NCBI GenBank assembly: GCA_046328525.1
Contig: JAXLWK010000008.1
Location: 1-64,000, forward strand
Direction of reading: 5' to 3'
Length of the DNA stretch: 64,000 nt
DNA from: JBDHWG01 sp046328525
GTDB taxonomy: Bacteria; Chloroflexota; Anaerolineae; Epilineales; JAHCIE01
This document shows positions 26,301 through 33,793 of this stretch, piece by piece. Made by a program: the position numbers and the translations under genes. The notes beneath the pieces are model-generated. The model saw nothing but the letters and a program-made list of their open reading frames with translations, was not told the DNA's origin and ran no database searches. Every line of letters begins with the position of its first letter. Position 1 is the first letter of the stretch.

Positions 26301-26999
26301 CTAGACCGCCACGGCTTTCTGCGCCAGGGTTCGCAAGTCCGGCACTTCGAGATCAGGCTGCGCCTGGGCGGGCGGCGTCGCGCCGGCGCCACCCTTGCCG
26401 TGGCGGCGGTTGACCCAGACGGTGGAGAGACCCAGCGCCTTCGCCGGCACGATGTCGTGGTAAAGGCTCTGCGCGACGTGGAGAATCCGCTCGCGCGGCA
26501 CGCCGATGCGCTCGAACGCGATCATGAAGTTGTTGAACGATGGCTTGTACGAGCGCGCCTGCTGCGCCGTAATTACCCAGTCGAAGCGCACGTCGAGGCG
26601 GTGTGCCGAATACGCGAACAGGTCATCGTCCACGTTGGAGATGACGGCCAGCTTGTACTTGCGCTTGAGCGCCTTCAGGGCGGACGGCGAGTCGGGGAAC
26701 GCGGGCCAGTCGCGCACCGACCAGGCGAAGGCATCCAGCTCCGTCTGGGTCGGGTGGAAGCGGAGGCGCGTCCCAAACCCCTGCAAGACCATGCGCAGGA
26801 TGTCCTTGTAGGGGTGGTAGCGCTCGGCCTCGGCCGCCGACTCTAGCTCGCCGAACAACTCCAGCGCCACCTGGTGGCTGATGTCAGCGCGGTGAGCGGT
26901 CAGGACGGGGCGCAGTGCGGCCCAGATGCCGCTCTCCCAATCAATCATTGTCCCGTAGCAGTCAAACGTCAATACGTCGAAACTGTTGAAGTCGAGCAT
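26301..26999 (-). CDS. HAD-family hydrolase, haloacid dehalogenase type II-like
   Basis: 232 residues. The first HAD motif is LTFDCYGTMIDWE with nucleophile D13 and the D-x-Y form typical of (S)-2-haloacid dehalogenases rather than the D-x-D of phosphatases. Motif II serine/threonine lies in LAVISNVDDD and the lysine in YKPSFNNF. The last motif (LHVAQSLYHDIVPAKALGLS) is the normal acidic loop. It may act on small organic acids or phosphates. Upstream on the minus strand TATAAT (27070-27065) could be its -10 element, with a weak -35. Confidence 0.85.
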   Translation of the reverse strand: MLDFNSFDVLTFDCYGTMIDWESGIWAALRPVLTAHRADISHQVALELFGELESAAEAERYHPYKDILRMVLQGFGTRLRFHPTQTELDAFAWSVRDWPAFPDSPSALKALKRKYKLAVISNVDDDLFAYSAHRLDVRFDWVITAQQARSYKPSFNNFMIAFERIGVPRERILHVAQSLYHDIVPAKALGLSTVWVNRRHGKGGAGATPPAQAQPDLEVPDLRTLAQKAVAV

Positions 27000-27137
27000 G
27001 GTGGCCCGCCCCTTGCCGGCGTCAGGGCCGGCGTCGCAGATGTGGAATGGCGTGTCCTTGTTCTATTATACCGCTCTTTTGCCGCGCGCGACTACGACTT
27101 GTACACCCTCAGCCATCATTGCCGCATCCCGCTTCCG

Positions 27138-27171
27138 GTAGTAGAGACGCGGTATACCGCGTCTCTACTAC
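27138..27171. repeat. Perfect 34-bp palindrome (GTAGAGACGCG family)
   Basis: GTAGTAGAGACGCGGTA is followed immediately by its exact complement. It shares the GTAGAGACGCG core with 5112-5133 and 48323-48350. It lies in the divergent gap 27000-27316 between the HAD gene and the GlcD-type gene. That gap also holds TATAAT for the minus strand and TAGAAT (27270-27275) for the plus strand. Confidence 0.75.
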
Positions 27172-27316
27172 TCGCCGGCGCAAGCGTCATTGCAGCCAAG
27201 ATGAGTCCCCATCCATAAGTCCTCACGACACGTCGGCCCTGATCACTAGCCGTGAGCGGCGAAGTCGGCTAGAATAGGGGCATCTCCGTTCGCTCGTCAG
27301 AGAAAGGCAAGGGTGT

Positions 27317-28681
27317 ATGTCCGTGCTGGCCGAGCTGCAGCAACTCCTGAGCGACCGCGTCACGGTCAACGTGACCGAGCGCGAGCGCCACAGCCACGAC
27401 GAGTCGTCGTACACGTCGGCGCCGCCCGACGCCGTGTGCTTCCCCTGCACGACCGACGAAGTCGCCCACATCGTGACGATCTGCCGCGCCCACCGGCGGC
27501 CGGTCATCCCCTTTGGCGTCGGCAGCTCGCTGGAGGGCCATACCCTGCCCATTCGCGGCGGCGTGTGCGTGGACATGTCGCTCATGAACCGCGTGCTCGC
27601 CATCCGCCCCGACGACATGGACTGCACCGTCGAGGCGGGCCTGACACGAAACGAGCTGAACGAGGCGGCGCGGCGGCACGGGCTGTTCTTCCCGATTGAC
27701 CCCGGCGCGAACGCGACCCTCGGCGGCATGACCGCCACCCGCGCCAGCGGCACGAACGCCGTCCGCTACGGCACGATGCGCGACAACGTCCTCGCCCTCA
27801 CCGTCGTCCTGGCGAGCGGCGAGGTTATCCACACCGGCAGCCGGGCGCGGAAGTCGTCGGCGGGCTACGACCTGACGCGGCTGTTCGTCGGCTCGGAAGG
27901 CACCCTCGGCATCATCACCGAAGTCTCGCTGCGCCTCTACCCCGTCCCCGAGGCGATCTCGGCGGCGGTGGTGTCCTTCCCCGCCCTCGACGCCGCCGTC
28001 GCCGCCGTCACGGAGACGATGCAGACAGGCATCCCCGTGGCGCGCATCGAGCTGCTGGACGAGACCATGCTCGGCGCGGTCAACGCCTTCGCCGGGTTGA
28101 GCTACCCCGTGCAGCCGACGCTGTTTCTGGAGTTCCACGGCTCAACCGAGGGCGTGGCGGAGCAGGCGCGGCAGACGGGGGAGATCATGCGCGCCCACGG
28201 CGGCGGCGACTTTCACTGGGCCACCCACGAGGAGGACCGCCAGCGGCTCTGGAAGGCGCGCCACAACGCCTATTTCGCGGCCCTCGCCCTCCGCCCCGGC
28301 GCCCGCGCCATCAGCACCGACGTGTGCGTGCCTATCTCGCGCCTGACCGAGTGCATCCACGAGACGAAGGCGGACCTGGCCGACACCTTCCTCCTGGCGC
28401 CCCTGGTCGGGCACGTTGGCGACGGCAACTTCCACCTGCTCATCCTGATTGACCCGTCGAACGCCGTTGAGGTCGCCGAGGCAAACCGCCTCAACGAGCG
28501 CCTGGTGCAGCGCGCCCTGGCGATGGAGGGGACGAGCACCGGCGAGCACGGCGTGGGCATCGGCAAGGCGAAGTTCATGCGCGCCGAGCACGGGGCGGCG
28601 GTCGAGGTGATGCGCTCGGTCAAGCTGGCGCTCGACCCGCTCAACCTCATGAACCCCGGCAAGATTCTGCCGCCGGCGTGA
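27317..28681 (+). CDS. FAD-linked oxidase, GlcD / D-lactate dehydrogenase family
   Basis: 454 residues, the standard length. An N-terminal PCMH-type FAD domain is marked by PVIPFGVGSSLEGHTLP, GANATLGGMTATRASGTNAV and GSEGTLGIITEVSLRLYP. A C-terminal FAD-oxidase domain carries HVGDGNFHLLI and the closing GTSTGEHGVGIGKAKFM/LDPLNLMNPGKIL. Such enzymes oxidise 2-hydroxy acids such as D-lactate or glycolate and pass electrons to the respiratory chain. No glcE/F or lldEFG partner is adjacent, so a single-subunit D-lactate dehydrogenase is more likely. The ATG has a weak AAGGCAAGGG site. Confidence 0.9.
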   Translation: MSVLAELQQLLSDRVTVNVTERERHSHDESSYTSAPPDAVCFPCTTDEVAHIVTICRAHRRPVIPFGVGSSLEGHTLPIRGGVCVDMSLMNRVLAIRPDDMDCTVEAGLTRNELNEAARRHGLFFPIDPGANATLGGMTATRASGTNAVRYGTMRDNVLALTVVLASGEVIHTGSRARKSSAGYDLTRLFVGSEGTLGIITEVSLRLYPVPEAISAAVVSFPALDAAVAAVTETMQTGIPVARIELLDETMLGAVNAFAGLSYPVQPTLFLEFHGSTEGVAEQARQTGEIMRAHGGGDFHWATHEEDRQRLWKARHNAYFAALALRPGARAISTDVCVPISRLTECIHETKADLADTFLLAPLVGHVGDGNFHLLILIDPSNAVEVAEANRLNERLVQRALAMEGTSTGEHGVGIGKAKFMRAEHGAAVEVMRSVKLALDPLNLMNPGKILPPA

Positions 28682-28718
28682 GGCTCTTGCCAGGCCACCG
28701 ACACGCGCTGTCGCCTCT

Positions 28719-28800
28719 TCGCCAGGCTCAGGGCAAGCTCTGGGCGCAGCGAAGGGCCTCCCCCGGAGCGCCGGGGGAGGCTGAGCGGAGCGAAGCATGA
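28719..28800. repeat. Dispersed repeat CTTCGCCAGGCTCAGGGCAAGCTCT with hairpin
   Basis: The sequence CAGGCTCAGGGCAAGCTCTG is followed by GCCTCCCCC (28756-28764) and its complement GGGGGAGGC (28773-28781), and ends in GAAGCATGACAG. A second copy is at about 48150-48233. The hairpin could end the GlcD-type transcript. Confidence 0.7.
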
Positions 28801-28833
28801 CAGCCGAGGGCTATTTTCAAAAGGGAGGGACGC

Positions 28834-30288
28834 ATGACCGACGACAAGTCACCGCCCAAGTCACCCGCCGAAATCCAGGCGGAGATCGCCCGGCTCCAGG
28901 CCGAGACGCGCAAGACGGACGCCGAGGCCCAGAAGACGGCGGCCGAAGCGCAGCAGACGACGCTGAGGACGCTCATGCCCGAACCACAGACAAAGCCGCT
29001 GGAGGGAACCGTTCAGGGGGACGACAAGTTCGGCTACCTGGCCGAGCTTGTCGCGCGGCGGATGCTGGAGCGCAGCGCCGGCGTCATCGCCGGCCAGGTG
29101 GATGCGGCCCTGGCCGCGTCCGCCCGGAGCGACACGACGCACGTCGCCGCGCCCGGCGACTCGCGTCCGGCGGCCGTCGTGCTCCTCGTGCGCGACCTGA
29201 ACGCGGCGGCGAGCGATATCGTCTGGGCGCAGGTCAGCCTTCAGATCGAGGTCTTCCAGCGGCTCGTCGCCGCGCATATCAAAGCCTGCGAGACGGCGTT
29301 GGGGCCAGCGCAGGGCGCGGGGCCGGCTACGGGGACGACCGGGGACATTCTGCTCGGCCCCGACCGCGGGCTGGAAGCTGTGGGCGGCGCGATCAGCTCT
29401 GTCCTCTCGACCATCGGTGTGGGGCTGGCGGCGGCCGGCGGCGGCTCGCCCATCAGCCTGGCGGGCGCAGCGCTGGCCGCGCTGCCGCCGCTGGTCGGCG
29501 CGGCGGGCGACATCGTTGGCTACTTCAAAACCAACCTGGAGGTCAAGGGCAAGAAGTTTGGCCTGGGGTGGGAGAGCCTGGCCGCCCTGGTCGCGGCCGA
29601 CATCAAGGCCGCCGCGGCTCACGTCGAGGGGCTGGACCTGCTCGCCGCGCCCAGCCTGCCGGCCCAGGGCGGCCCGCCGCCCGCCGACCTCATGTCGCGC
29701 TACGTCGTCCTCTGGCGGGACACGCTGCGCCTGGAGGAGTGCAAGGCGGCGATCAACGCCCTGAAGCTCGCGGAGCTGGACAAGCGGATGGCCGCGCTGA
29801 AGGCGAAGATCGAGAAGGAGCAGATGCACGAGCCGGCGGCGCAGAGCCAGAGTAACATGAACGACTTGAAGGCCTTGCAGGCCGAGCGCGACAAATGGCA
29901 GAAGCTCGTCGCCGAGGCCGATGTTGTGCTGACGGCCTTTGCGAAGTTCACCGAGACCGCCGCCCGGCCGGGCGATAGCGGCGGGCTGTCGGCGCTGGCC
30001 CAGGCCGTCCTGCGCGACGCCGTGCGGCGCAAGGGCATCACCCACCTGCTCTGGCTCAAGATCGCCAGCGACGGCGGCGACGTCATTACGGAGAAGAAGA
30101 CGTTTAGCCGCGGCGGCGACACAGCATTCACCGGCGGCCACGCCGTAGACTACATGCTGGCCGACAGCGGCGGGCGCATCCTCACCGCCGGCTCCGAGGC
30201 GGTCATCGGCTTCATGTCCGCCGACCTATCCGACGGCTCGACCTCCGGCATCCACCTGGTCAACCTGGACCGCGAGGCCGAGCGATAA
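28834..30288 (+). CDS. Unrecognised protein with coiled coils flanking a Gly/Ala-rich hydrophobic region
   Basis: 484 residues; I do not recognise the family. The ATG follows AAAAGGGAGGG. Residues about 12-45 form a charged heptad-like coiled coil (AEIQAEIARLQAETRKTDAE). Residues about 180-230 are hydrophobic and Gly/Ala-rich (ISSVLSTIGVGLAAAGGG; LAGAALAALPPLVGAAGDIV), long enough for one or two membrane-spanning helices but without a signal peptide. A second coiled coil covers about 303-358 (LDKRMAALKAKIEKEQ). The final ~100 residues appear beta-rich (TGGHAVDYMLADSGGRILTA). The layout recalls membrane-inserting helical proteins, but this is inference only. The aminotransferase gene starts 20 bp downstream, so they share a transcript. 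Confidence 0.75.
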   Translation: MTDDKSPPKSPAEIQAEIARLQAETRKTDAEAQKTAAEAQQTTLRTLMPEPQTKPLEGTVQGDDKFGYLAELVARRMLERSAGVIAGQVDAALAASARSDTTHVAAPGDSRPAAVVLLVRDLNAAASDIVWAQVSLQIEVFQRLVAAHIKACETALGPAQGAGPATGTTGDILLGPDRGLEAVGGAISSVLSTIGVGLAAAGGGSPISLAGAALAALPPLVGAAGDIVGYFKTNLEVKGKKFGLGWESLAALVAADIKAAAAHVEGLDLLAAPSLPAQGGPPPADLMSRYVVLWRDTLRLEECKAAINALKLAELDKRMAALKAKIEKEQMHEPAAQSQSNMNDLKALQAERDKWQKLVAEADVVLTAFAKFTETAARPGDSGGLSALAQAVLRDAVRRKGITHLLWLKIASDGGDVITEKKTFSRGGDTAFTGGHAVDYMLADSGGRILTAGSEAVIGFMSADLSDGSTSGIHLVNLDREAER

Positions 30289-30307
30289 TCCCTGTGTTGG
30301 AGGCGCG

Positions 30308-31420
30308 ATGCGCATTCGTCCATTTACCCTGGAACGCTACTTCGCCAAATACGAGTTCAACGTCCGCCACCTCCTCAGCCCATCGGACTGTGAGGCCCTG
30401 TCACTCGCCGAGGTGATGAGCCTGGCCGACGCCGAGGGTCGCGTCCTGTGGCGAGACCTCACCCTGGGCTACACCGAGTCCCAGGGCCACCCGCGGCTGC
30501 GCGCCGAGATCGCCGGCCTGTACGAGCGGGTGACGCCGGAGGGCGTCGTCGTCGCCGTTCCGGAGGAGGCCATCTTCGTGGCGATGAACACCCTGCTCGC
30601 GCCGGGCGACCACGTCGTCACTATCTCGCCCGCCTACCAGTCGCTCTACGAGATCGCCCGCGCCATCGGCTGCGAGGTCACGCCCTGGCCGGTCGAGGTG
30701 CGCGACGGCCGCTGGGCGATTGACGTCGCCGCGTTGCCGGGGCTGCTGCGCCCGAACACGAAGCTCATCGTCATCAACTTCCCCCACAACCCGACCGGCG
30801 TCCTGGCGTCCCGCGCCGAGCTGGACGCGATCGTGGCGCTGGCCCGCGAGCGCGGGGCGTATCTCTTCTCCGACGAGATGTATCGCTGGCTGGAGGGGGA
30901 CGATGGGCAACGCCTGCCGGCGGCCGTGGACCTGTATGAGAAGGCTATCTCCCTGGGCGGGCTATCCAAGAGCTTTGCCCTGGCCGGGCTGCGCGTCGGC
31001 TGGCTGGCGGTCACAGATAGGGCGCTGGCCGAGGCGTTCGTCACGTTCAAGGATTATACGACGATCTGCCACGGCGCGCCGAGCGAAATCCTCGCCATCA
31101 TCGCCCTGCGCGCGCGGGAGACGATCCTGGCGCGCAACCTGGGCATCGTGGCGCAGAACCGCACCATCGCCGAGAGCTTCTTTGGCAGCCGCGCCGACCT
31201 GTTCGAGTGGCTGCCGCCGGACGCCGGCTCGACGGCGTTCGTGCGCTGGCTCGGGCCGGGCACGGTGGGTGAGTTGGCCGCCGCACTGGTGGACGCGCAG
31301 GGGCTGATGATCCTGCCCGACAGCGTCTTCGACGTGTCCGGCAACTACTTTCGCGTGGGGTTGGGCCGCCTCGACTTCTGGGAGGCGCTGGAGGCGCTCG
31401 GCGACTACGTGGACGAATGA
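30308..31420 (+). CDS. PLP-dependent aminotransferase, class I/II
   Basis: 370 residues, slightly short for the class. The substrate/cofactor loop is INFPHNPTGVL, the cofactor aspartate region is LFSDEMYRWLEG, and the Schiff-base lysine is K221 in GGLSKSFALAGLRVGW, followed by the arginine motif. The C-terminal arginine that binds the substrate carboxylate lies in YFRVGLGR. It resembles aspartate/alanine-type transaminases or the capreomycidine-synthase-like group (FNVRHLLSPSDCEALSLAEVM). The amino acid used cannot be told. It overlaps nothing and ends just before a long hairpin. Confidence 0.88.
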   Translation: MRIRPFTLERYFAKYEFNVRHLLSPSDCEALSLAEVMSLADAEGRVLWRDLTLGYTESQGHPRLRAEIAGLYERVTPEGVVVAVPEEAIFVAMNTLLAPGDHVVTISPAYQSLYEIARAIGCEVTPWPVEVRDGRWAIDVAALPGLLRPNTKLIVINFPHNPTGVLASRAELDAIVALARERGAYLFSDEMYRWLEGDDGQRLPAAVDLYEKAISLGGLSKSFALAGLRVGWLAVTDRALAEAFVTFKDYTTICHGAPSEILAIIALRARETILARNLGIVAQNRTIAESFFGSRADLFEWLPPDAGSTAFVRWLGPGTVGELAAALVDAQGLMILPDSVFDVSGNYFRVGLGRLDFWEALEALGDYVDE

Positions 31421-31425
31421 ATCAC

Positions 31426-31472
31426 AAGCCCCCCTCTACTCCCCCCGCTGGCGGGGGGAGTAGAGGGGGGCT
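31426..31472. terminator. Long hairpin between convergent genes (also a dispersed repeat)
   Basis: AAGCCCCCCTCTACTCCCCC is followed by a perfect complement ending GGGGGGCTT, a stem of about 22 bp. It lies between the convergent aminotransferase and dcd genes and could stop transcription from both sides. Its core is shared with the MITE-like elements and with the insertion in uvrA. Confidence 0.7.
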
Positions 31473-31509
31473 TCCGCCGGCGGGGGGAGTAGGCGGGCGC
31501 GGATGGCCG

Positions 31510-32091
31510 CTACAGGCGGGGCAGGACGATGCCCTCCTGCTTCATGTACTTGCCGGCCTTGTCGGCGTAGCTCGTCGCGCAGATCTGGCTCGCCCGCAGG
31601 AATAACACCTGGCCGATGCCCTCGCCGGCGTAGATGTAGGCCGGCAGGGGCGTCGTGTTCGAGATCTCGATGGTCACCTGGCCTTCCCACTCCGGCTCCA
31701 GCGGCGTGATGTTGATGATGATGCCGCAGCGGGCGTAGGTGCTCTTGCCCAGCACGATGCACAGGATGTCCCTGGGGATGCGGAAGTACTCCACGGTGCG
31801 CGCCAGGGCGAAAGAGTTGGGTGGGACGATCACCGCCTCGTGGTTGGTGACCGTGATCTCGTCGAAGCTCGTCGGCGCGAAGCGCTTCGGGTCTACAATG
31901 GGCATGAAGGTGGACTTGAACACCTTGAACTCGTTGGCGACGCGGAAGTCGTAGCCGTAGCTCGACAGCCCGAAGCTCACGACGCCCTGGTTGTCCACCG
32001 CCTTGATTTGCTGCGCCACGAACGGCTCGATCATGCCGTGCTGGACGGCGCGCTCCGCAATCTCCCGGTCGCTCAAAATCATCGGTAGCAA
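31510..32091 (-). CDS. dcd: dCTP deaminase
   Basis: 193 residues, the usual size. It converts dCTP to dUTP, the precursor of dUMP for thymidylate synthesis. Signatures: FGLSSYGYDFRV, the phosphate-binding LGKSTYARCGI, and the active-site segment PEWEGQVTIEISN with the catalytic glutamate. It forms a trimer in the cytoplasm. It is the last gene of a thyX-lipoprotein-dcd unit, only 22 bp after the lipoprotein. MILSDREI could be a start three codons later than the one chosen. Confidence 0.94.
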   Translation of the reverse strand: MLPMILSDREIAERAVQHGMIEPFVAQQIKAVDNQGVVSFGLSSYGYDFRVANEFKVFKSTFMPIVDPKRFAPTSFDEITVTNHEAVIVPPNSFALARTVEYFRIPRDILCIVLGKSTYARCGIIINITPLEPEWEGQVTIEISNTTPLPAYIYAGEGIGQVLFLRASQICATSYADKAGKYMKQEGIVLPRL

Positions 32092-32113
32092 CTCACTTTC
32101 TGAGTGTCGCGTC

Positions 32114-32755
32114 TCAGCGGTAGAAATCTACCCAGCTGGCGGTAAACGCCGTCGCGCCGCTCTGGAAAAAGGCCGCCGGCGCTTCCACCTCGATGTACCC
32201 ACTCGCCAGCGGGATCTGCGTCGCCGCGCCGCCCTGGGGCGCGAGCGACACTTTCATCCAGTACGGGCTGTTCGGACCAATCGGCGCCTCAGCCGCCGCC
32301 GTCGTCGCCACGCTCTCGCGCGGAACCGGCGGGCTGTGGCTCGGCAGCGCGGCCTTGATCACGGTGTCTTCGTACTGGAAGCGCAGCTCCTCCAGGCCCT
32401 TCAGGTGCAGGCGCAGCACGACGCGCTTCACCGCCTGCCGGCCCAGGTCCACCGTCGCCCCGCCGATGCCGCGCTCGCTGCGAATGTCCACAATCGCCGT
32501 GTCGCCCTCAATTGTCGTCGTCACCATCGCATCCGATCCGGCGACCGCCGCCGCCGTCACGCTCGCCGCGCCGCGCCCGCCGCACGCCCCTAGCAGCCAC
32601 ATAAGCGCGAGCACAACCGTCGAGAGGGCAAGCCTTTGAACCACTAAGGACACGAAAGCACGCGAAAGGCGCGAAAGGGTCACACTGGGCGCCATCTTTT
32701 CGCGTTTTTCGCGCCCTTTCAAATCGTTTCGTGGTCCAATAGCCTTCATCTTCAT
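32114..32755 (-). CDS. Small lipoprotein of unknown function in the thyX-dcd operon
   Basis: 213 residues from ATG 32755, which overlaps the thyX stop codon (ATGA). A hydrophobic segment (LALSTVVLALMWLLGAC) ends in a lipobox. Between the first ~6 residues and this segment lie about 33 residues encoded by a dispersed inverted repeat (32639-32737), so the signal peptide has an unusually long Arg/Lys-rich front. The mature part has two beta-rich stretches (DTAIVDIRSERGIGGATVDL; RVVLRLHLKGLEELRF) and no known motif. An alternative GTG start after the repeat (VVQRLALS) would give a normal signal peptide but has no ribosome-binding site. Confidence 0.7.
   Translation of the reverse strand: MKMKAIGPRNDLKGREKREKMAPSVTLSRLSRAFVSLVVQRLALSTVVLALMWLLGACGGRGAASVTAAAVAGSDAMVTTTIEGDTAIVDIRSERGIGGATVDLGRQAVKRVVLRLHLKGLEELRFQYEDTVIKAALPSHSPPVPRESVATTAAAEAPIGPNSPYWMKVSLAPQGGAATQIPLASGYIEVEAPAAFFQSGATAFTASWVDFYR
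32639..32737. repeat. Inverted repeat coding the lipoprotein N-terminal region
   Basis: AACCACTAAGGACACGAAAG at one end is mirrored by CGTTTCGTGGTCC at the other, with inner arms GCGCGAAAGG and TTCGCGCCCTTTC. A related fragment GGACCACGAAAGAGGCGAAAG occurs at 63108. It lies wholly inside the reading frame of the lipoprotein. Confidence 0.65.
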
Positions 32756-33474
32756 ATCATGCCCACGCTCCAGTGTTCGCGGAACGCGGCGTGCGTCCAG
32801 GGTAGCCGCTCCGCGAACACCTCCTCCATGATCGCCGCGTAGGCGCGGATCTCGGCCTGGGCGTGGGGGCTGTTGCGCAGGTGGAGAAAATTCATGAGGC
32901 TCAGGGCGTTGACCGTCCAGATGAACGTCGTGTACTGGGCGACGGGCAGCACGATGCGGGCGTGCTCGCGGGCGACGCCGGCCGCCAGCATGTCCTCGTA
33001 CAGGGCGCGGGCGTCGCGGTAGAGAGCTTCGATGCGGGCGATGAACGCCGCGTTCTGCGCCGCGTCCATGTCGGCGTAGGTGTAGTCCATCGCCTTGCCG
33101 ACGCGCACGCGCAGCTGCTCCGGCGCGTAGAACTCGTCCTGTAACTCGACATAACGTCCGGACTCTTCATTCAGGCTCGAAAAGCGATGGCGAAACCATT
33201 GGCGCGCCACGAAGATTGGGGCGCGGACGCGCCACTGGAACACGACCGACTCGAACGGGCTGGTGTGGCGGTCCCGCATCAGGCGGTTGATGAGGCCGCG
33301 GTCGCGCTCCGCCTGCTTCTCCGACTGGTCCGTCAGCGACGCCAGCTCGCGGTGCAGGCTCACGCGCGCCGAGGCTGCGATGGTCTGGTCCGTTCCCATC
33401 ATGTTCCACAGCTCGACGAAGCCGTGGTCCAGAACGGGGAAGTGCGCCAGGGGGGCTGCCGCCGGGGACGTCAT
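32752..33474 (-). CDS. thyX: Flavin-dependent thymidylate synthase
   Basis: 240 residues from ATG 33474, with GGAG 7 nt upstream; a TTG at 33480 is less likely. ThyX makes dTMP from dUMP using methylenetetrahydrofolate, FAD and NADPH. The defining motif RHRxxSxNExSxR is exact at R95-R107 (RHRFSSLNEESGRY), and the substrate region H70-TSPFE is present. It heads the operon containing a lipoprotein and dcd, which feeds the same pathway. Confidence 0.95.
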   Translation of the reverse strand: MTSPAAAPLAHFPVLDHGFVELWNMMGTDQTIAASARVSLHRELASLTDQSEKQAERDRGLINRLMRDRHTSPFESVVFQWRVRAPIFVARQWFRHRFSSLNEESGRYVELQDEFYAPEQLRVRVGKAMDYTYADMDAAQNAAFIARIEALYRDARALYEDMLAAGVAREHARIVLPVAQYTTFIWTVNALSLMNFLHLRNSPHAQAEIRAYAAIMEEVFAERLPWTHAAFREHWSVGMI

Positions 33475-33518
33475 AGCCAATCTCCGTTTCGATAGGGGGG
33501 GCGGTCTTCGCTGCCGGA

Positions 33519-33548
33519 AGTATATCGTACTCGCTCACCGAGGGTCAA
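33519..33548 (-). promoter_or_regulatory. Sigma70-type promoter of the thyX operon
   Basis: On the minus strand TTGACC (33548-33543), 18 bp, TATACT (33524-33519). Confidence 0.65.
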
Positions 33549-33596
33549 AGATGACGAAAGCCGTGCGTCAGGTTTCGCGCAACGCGGCCCGCCGGC

Positions 33597-33793
33597 TATA
33601 ATTGGGGGCTGACGCCGAGGAAGGGCGCTTCGGCGCGCGTGCCACGCCCGCCGCCGTGGCTTCCTGACGTGGTATCCATCTTGCTTTTCTTCAGCGCGAG
33701 GGGCTGCGACGCACGGTCGTAGCGCCTCGTGCGGCATTGGCGGCCTGAGCGCGGGCCTCAATCCGCTCTTTCGACTACCATAGAGGGTTCTCC
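33597..33793 (+). ncRNA. Candidate structured leader or small RNA upstream of the phosphohexomutase gene
   Basis: A TATAAT (33597-33602) with a weak -35 (TTCGCG, 33574-33579) is followed by about 190 nt without a gene. The start of this leader folds well by eye: AGGAA (33618-33622) pairs with TTCCT (33661-33665) and encloses two hairpins, GCGC-TTCG-GCGC (33625-33636) and GCCACG/CGTGGC (33641-33646 with 33655-33660), a three-way junction. I could not match it to a known RNA family (not SRP RNA, tmRNA or RNase P). Confidence 0.35.

Noticed and set aside
27138..27171. Perfect palindrome upstream of the GlcD-type gene as an operator
   Set aside because: The same palindrome family occurs after ctaA and before the EVE gene, so it is better explained as a dispersed repeat.
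33597..33793. Assigning the leader to a known RNA (SRP RNA, RNase P, tmRNA)
   Set aside because: None of the conserved sequences of these RNAs is present; kept only as an unclassified candidate.
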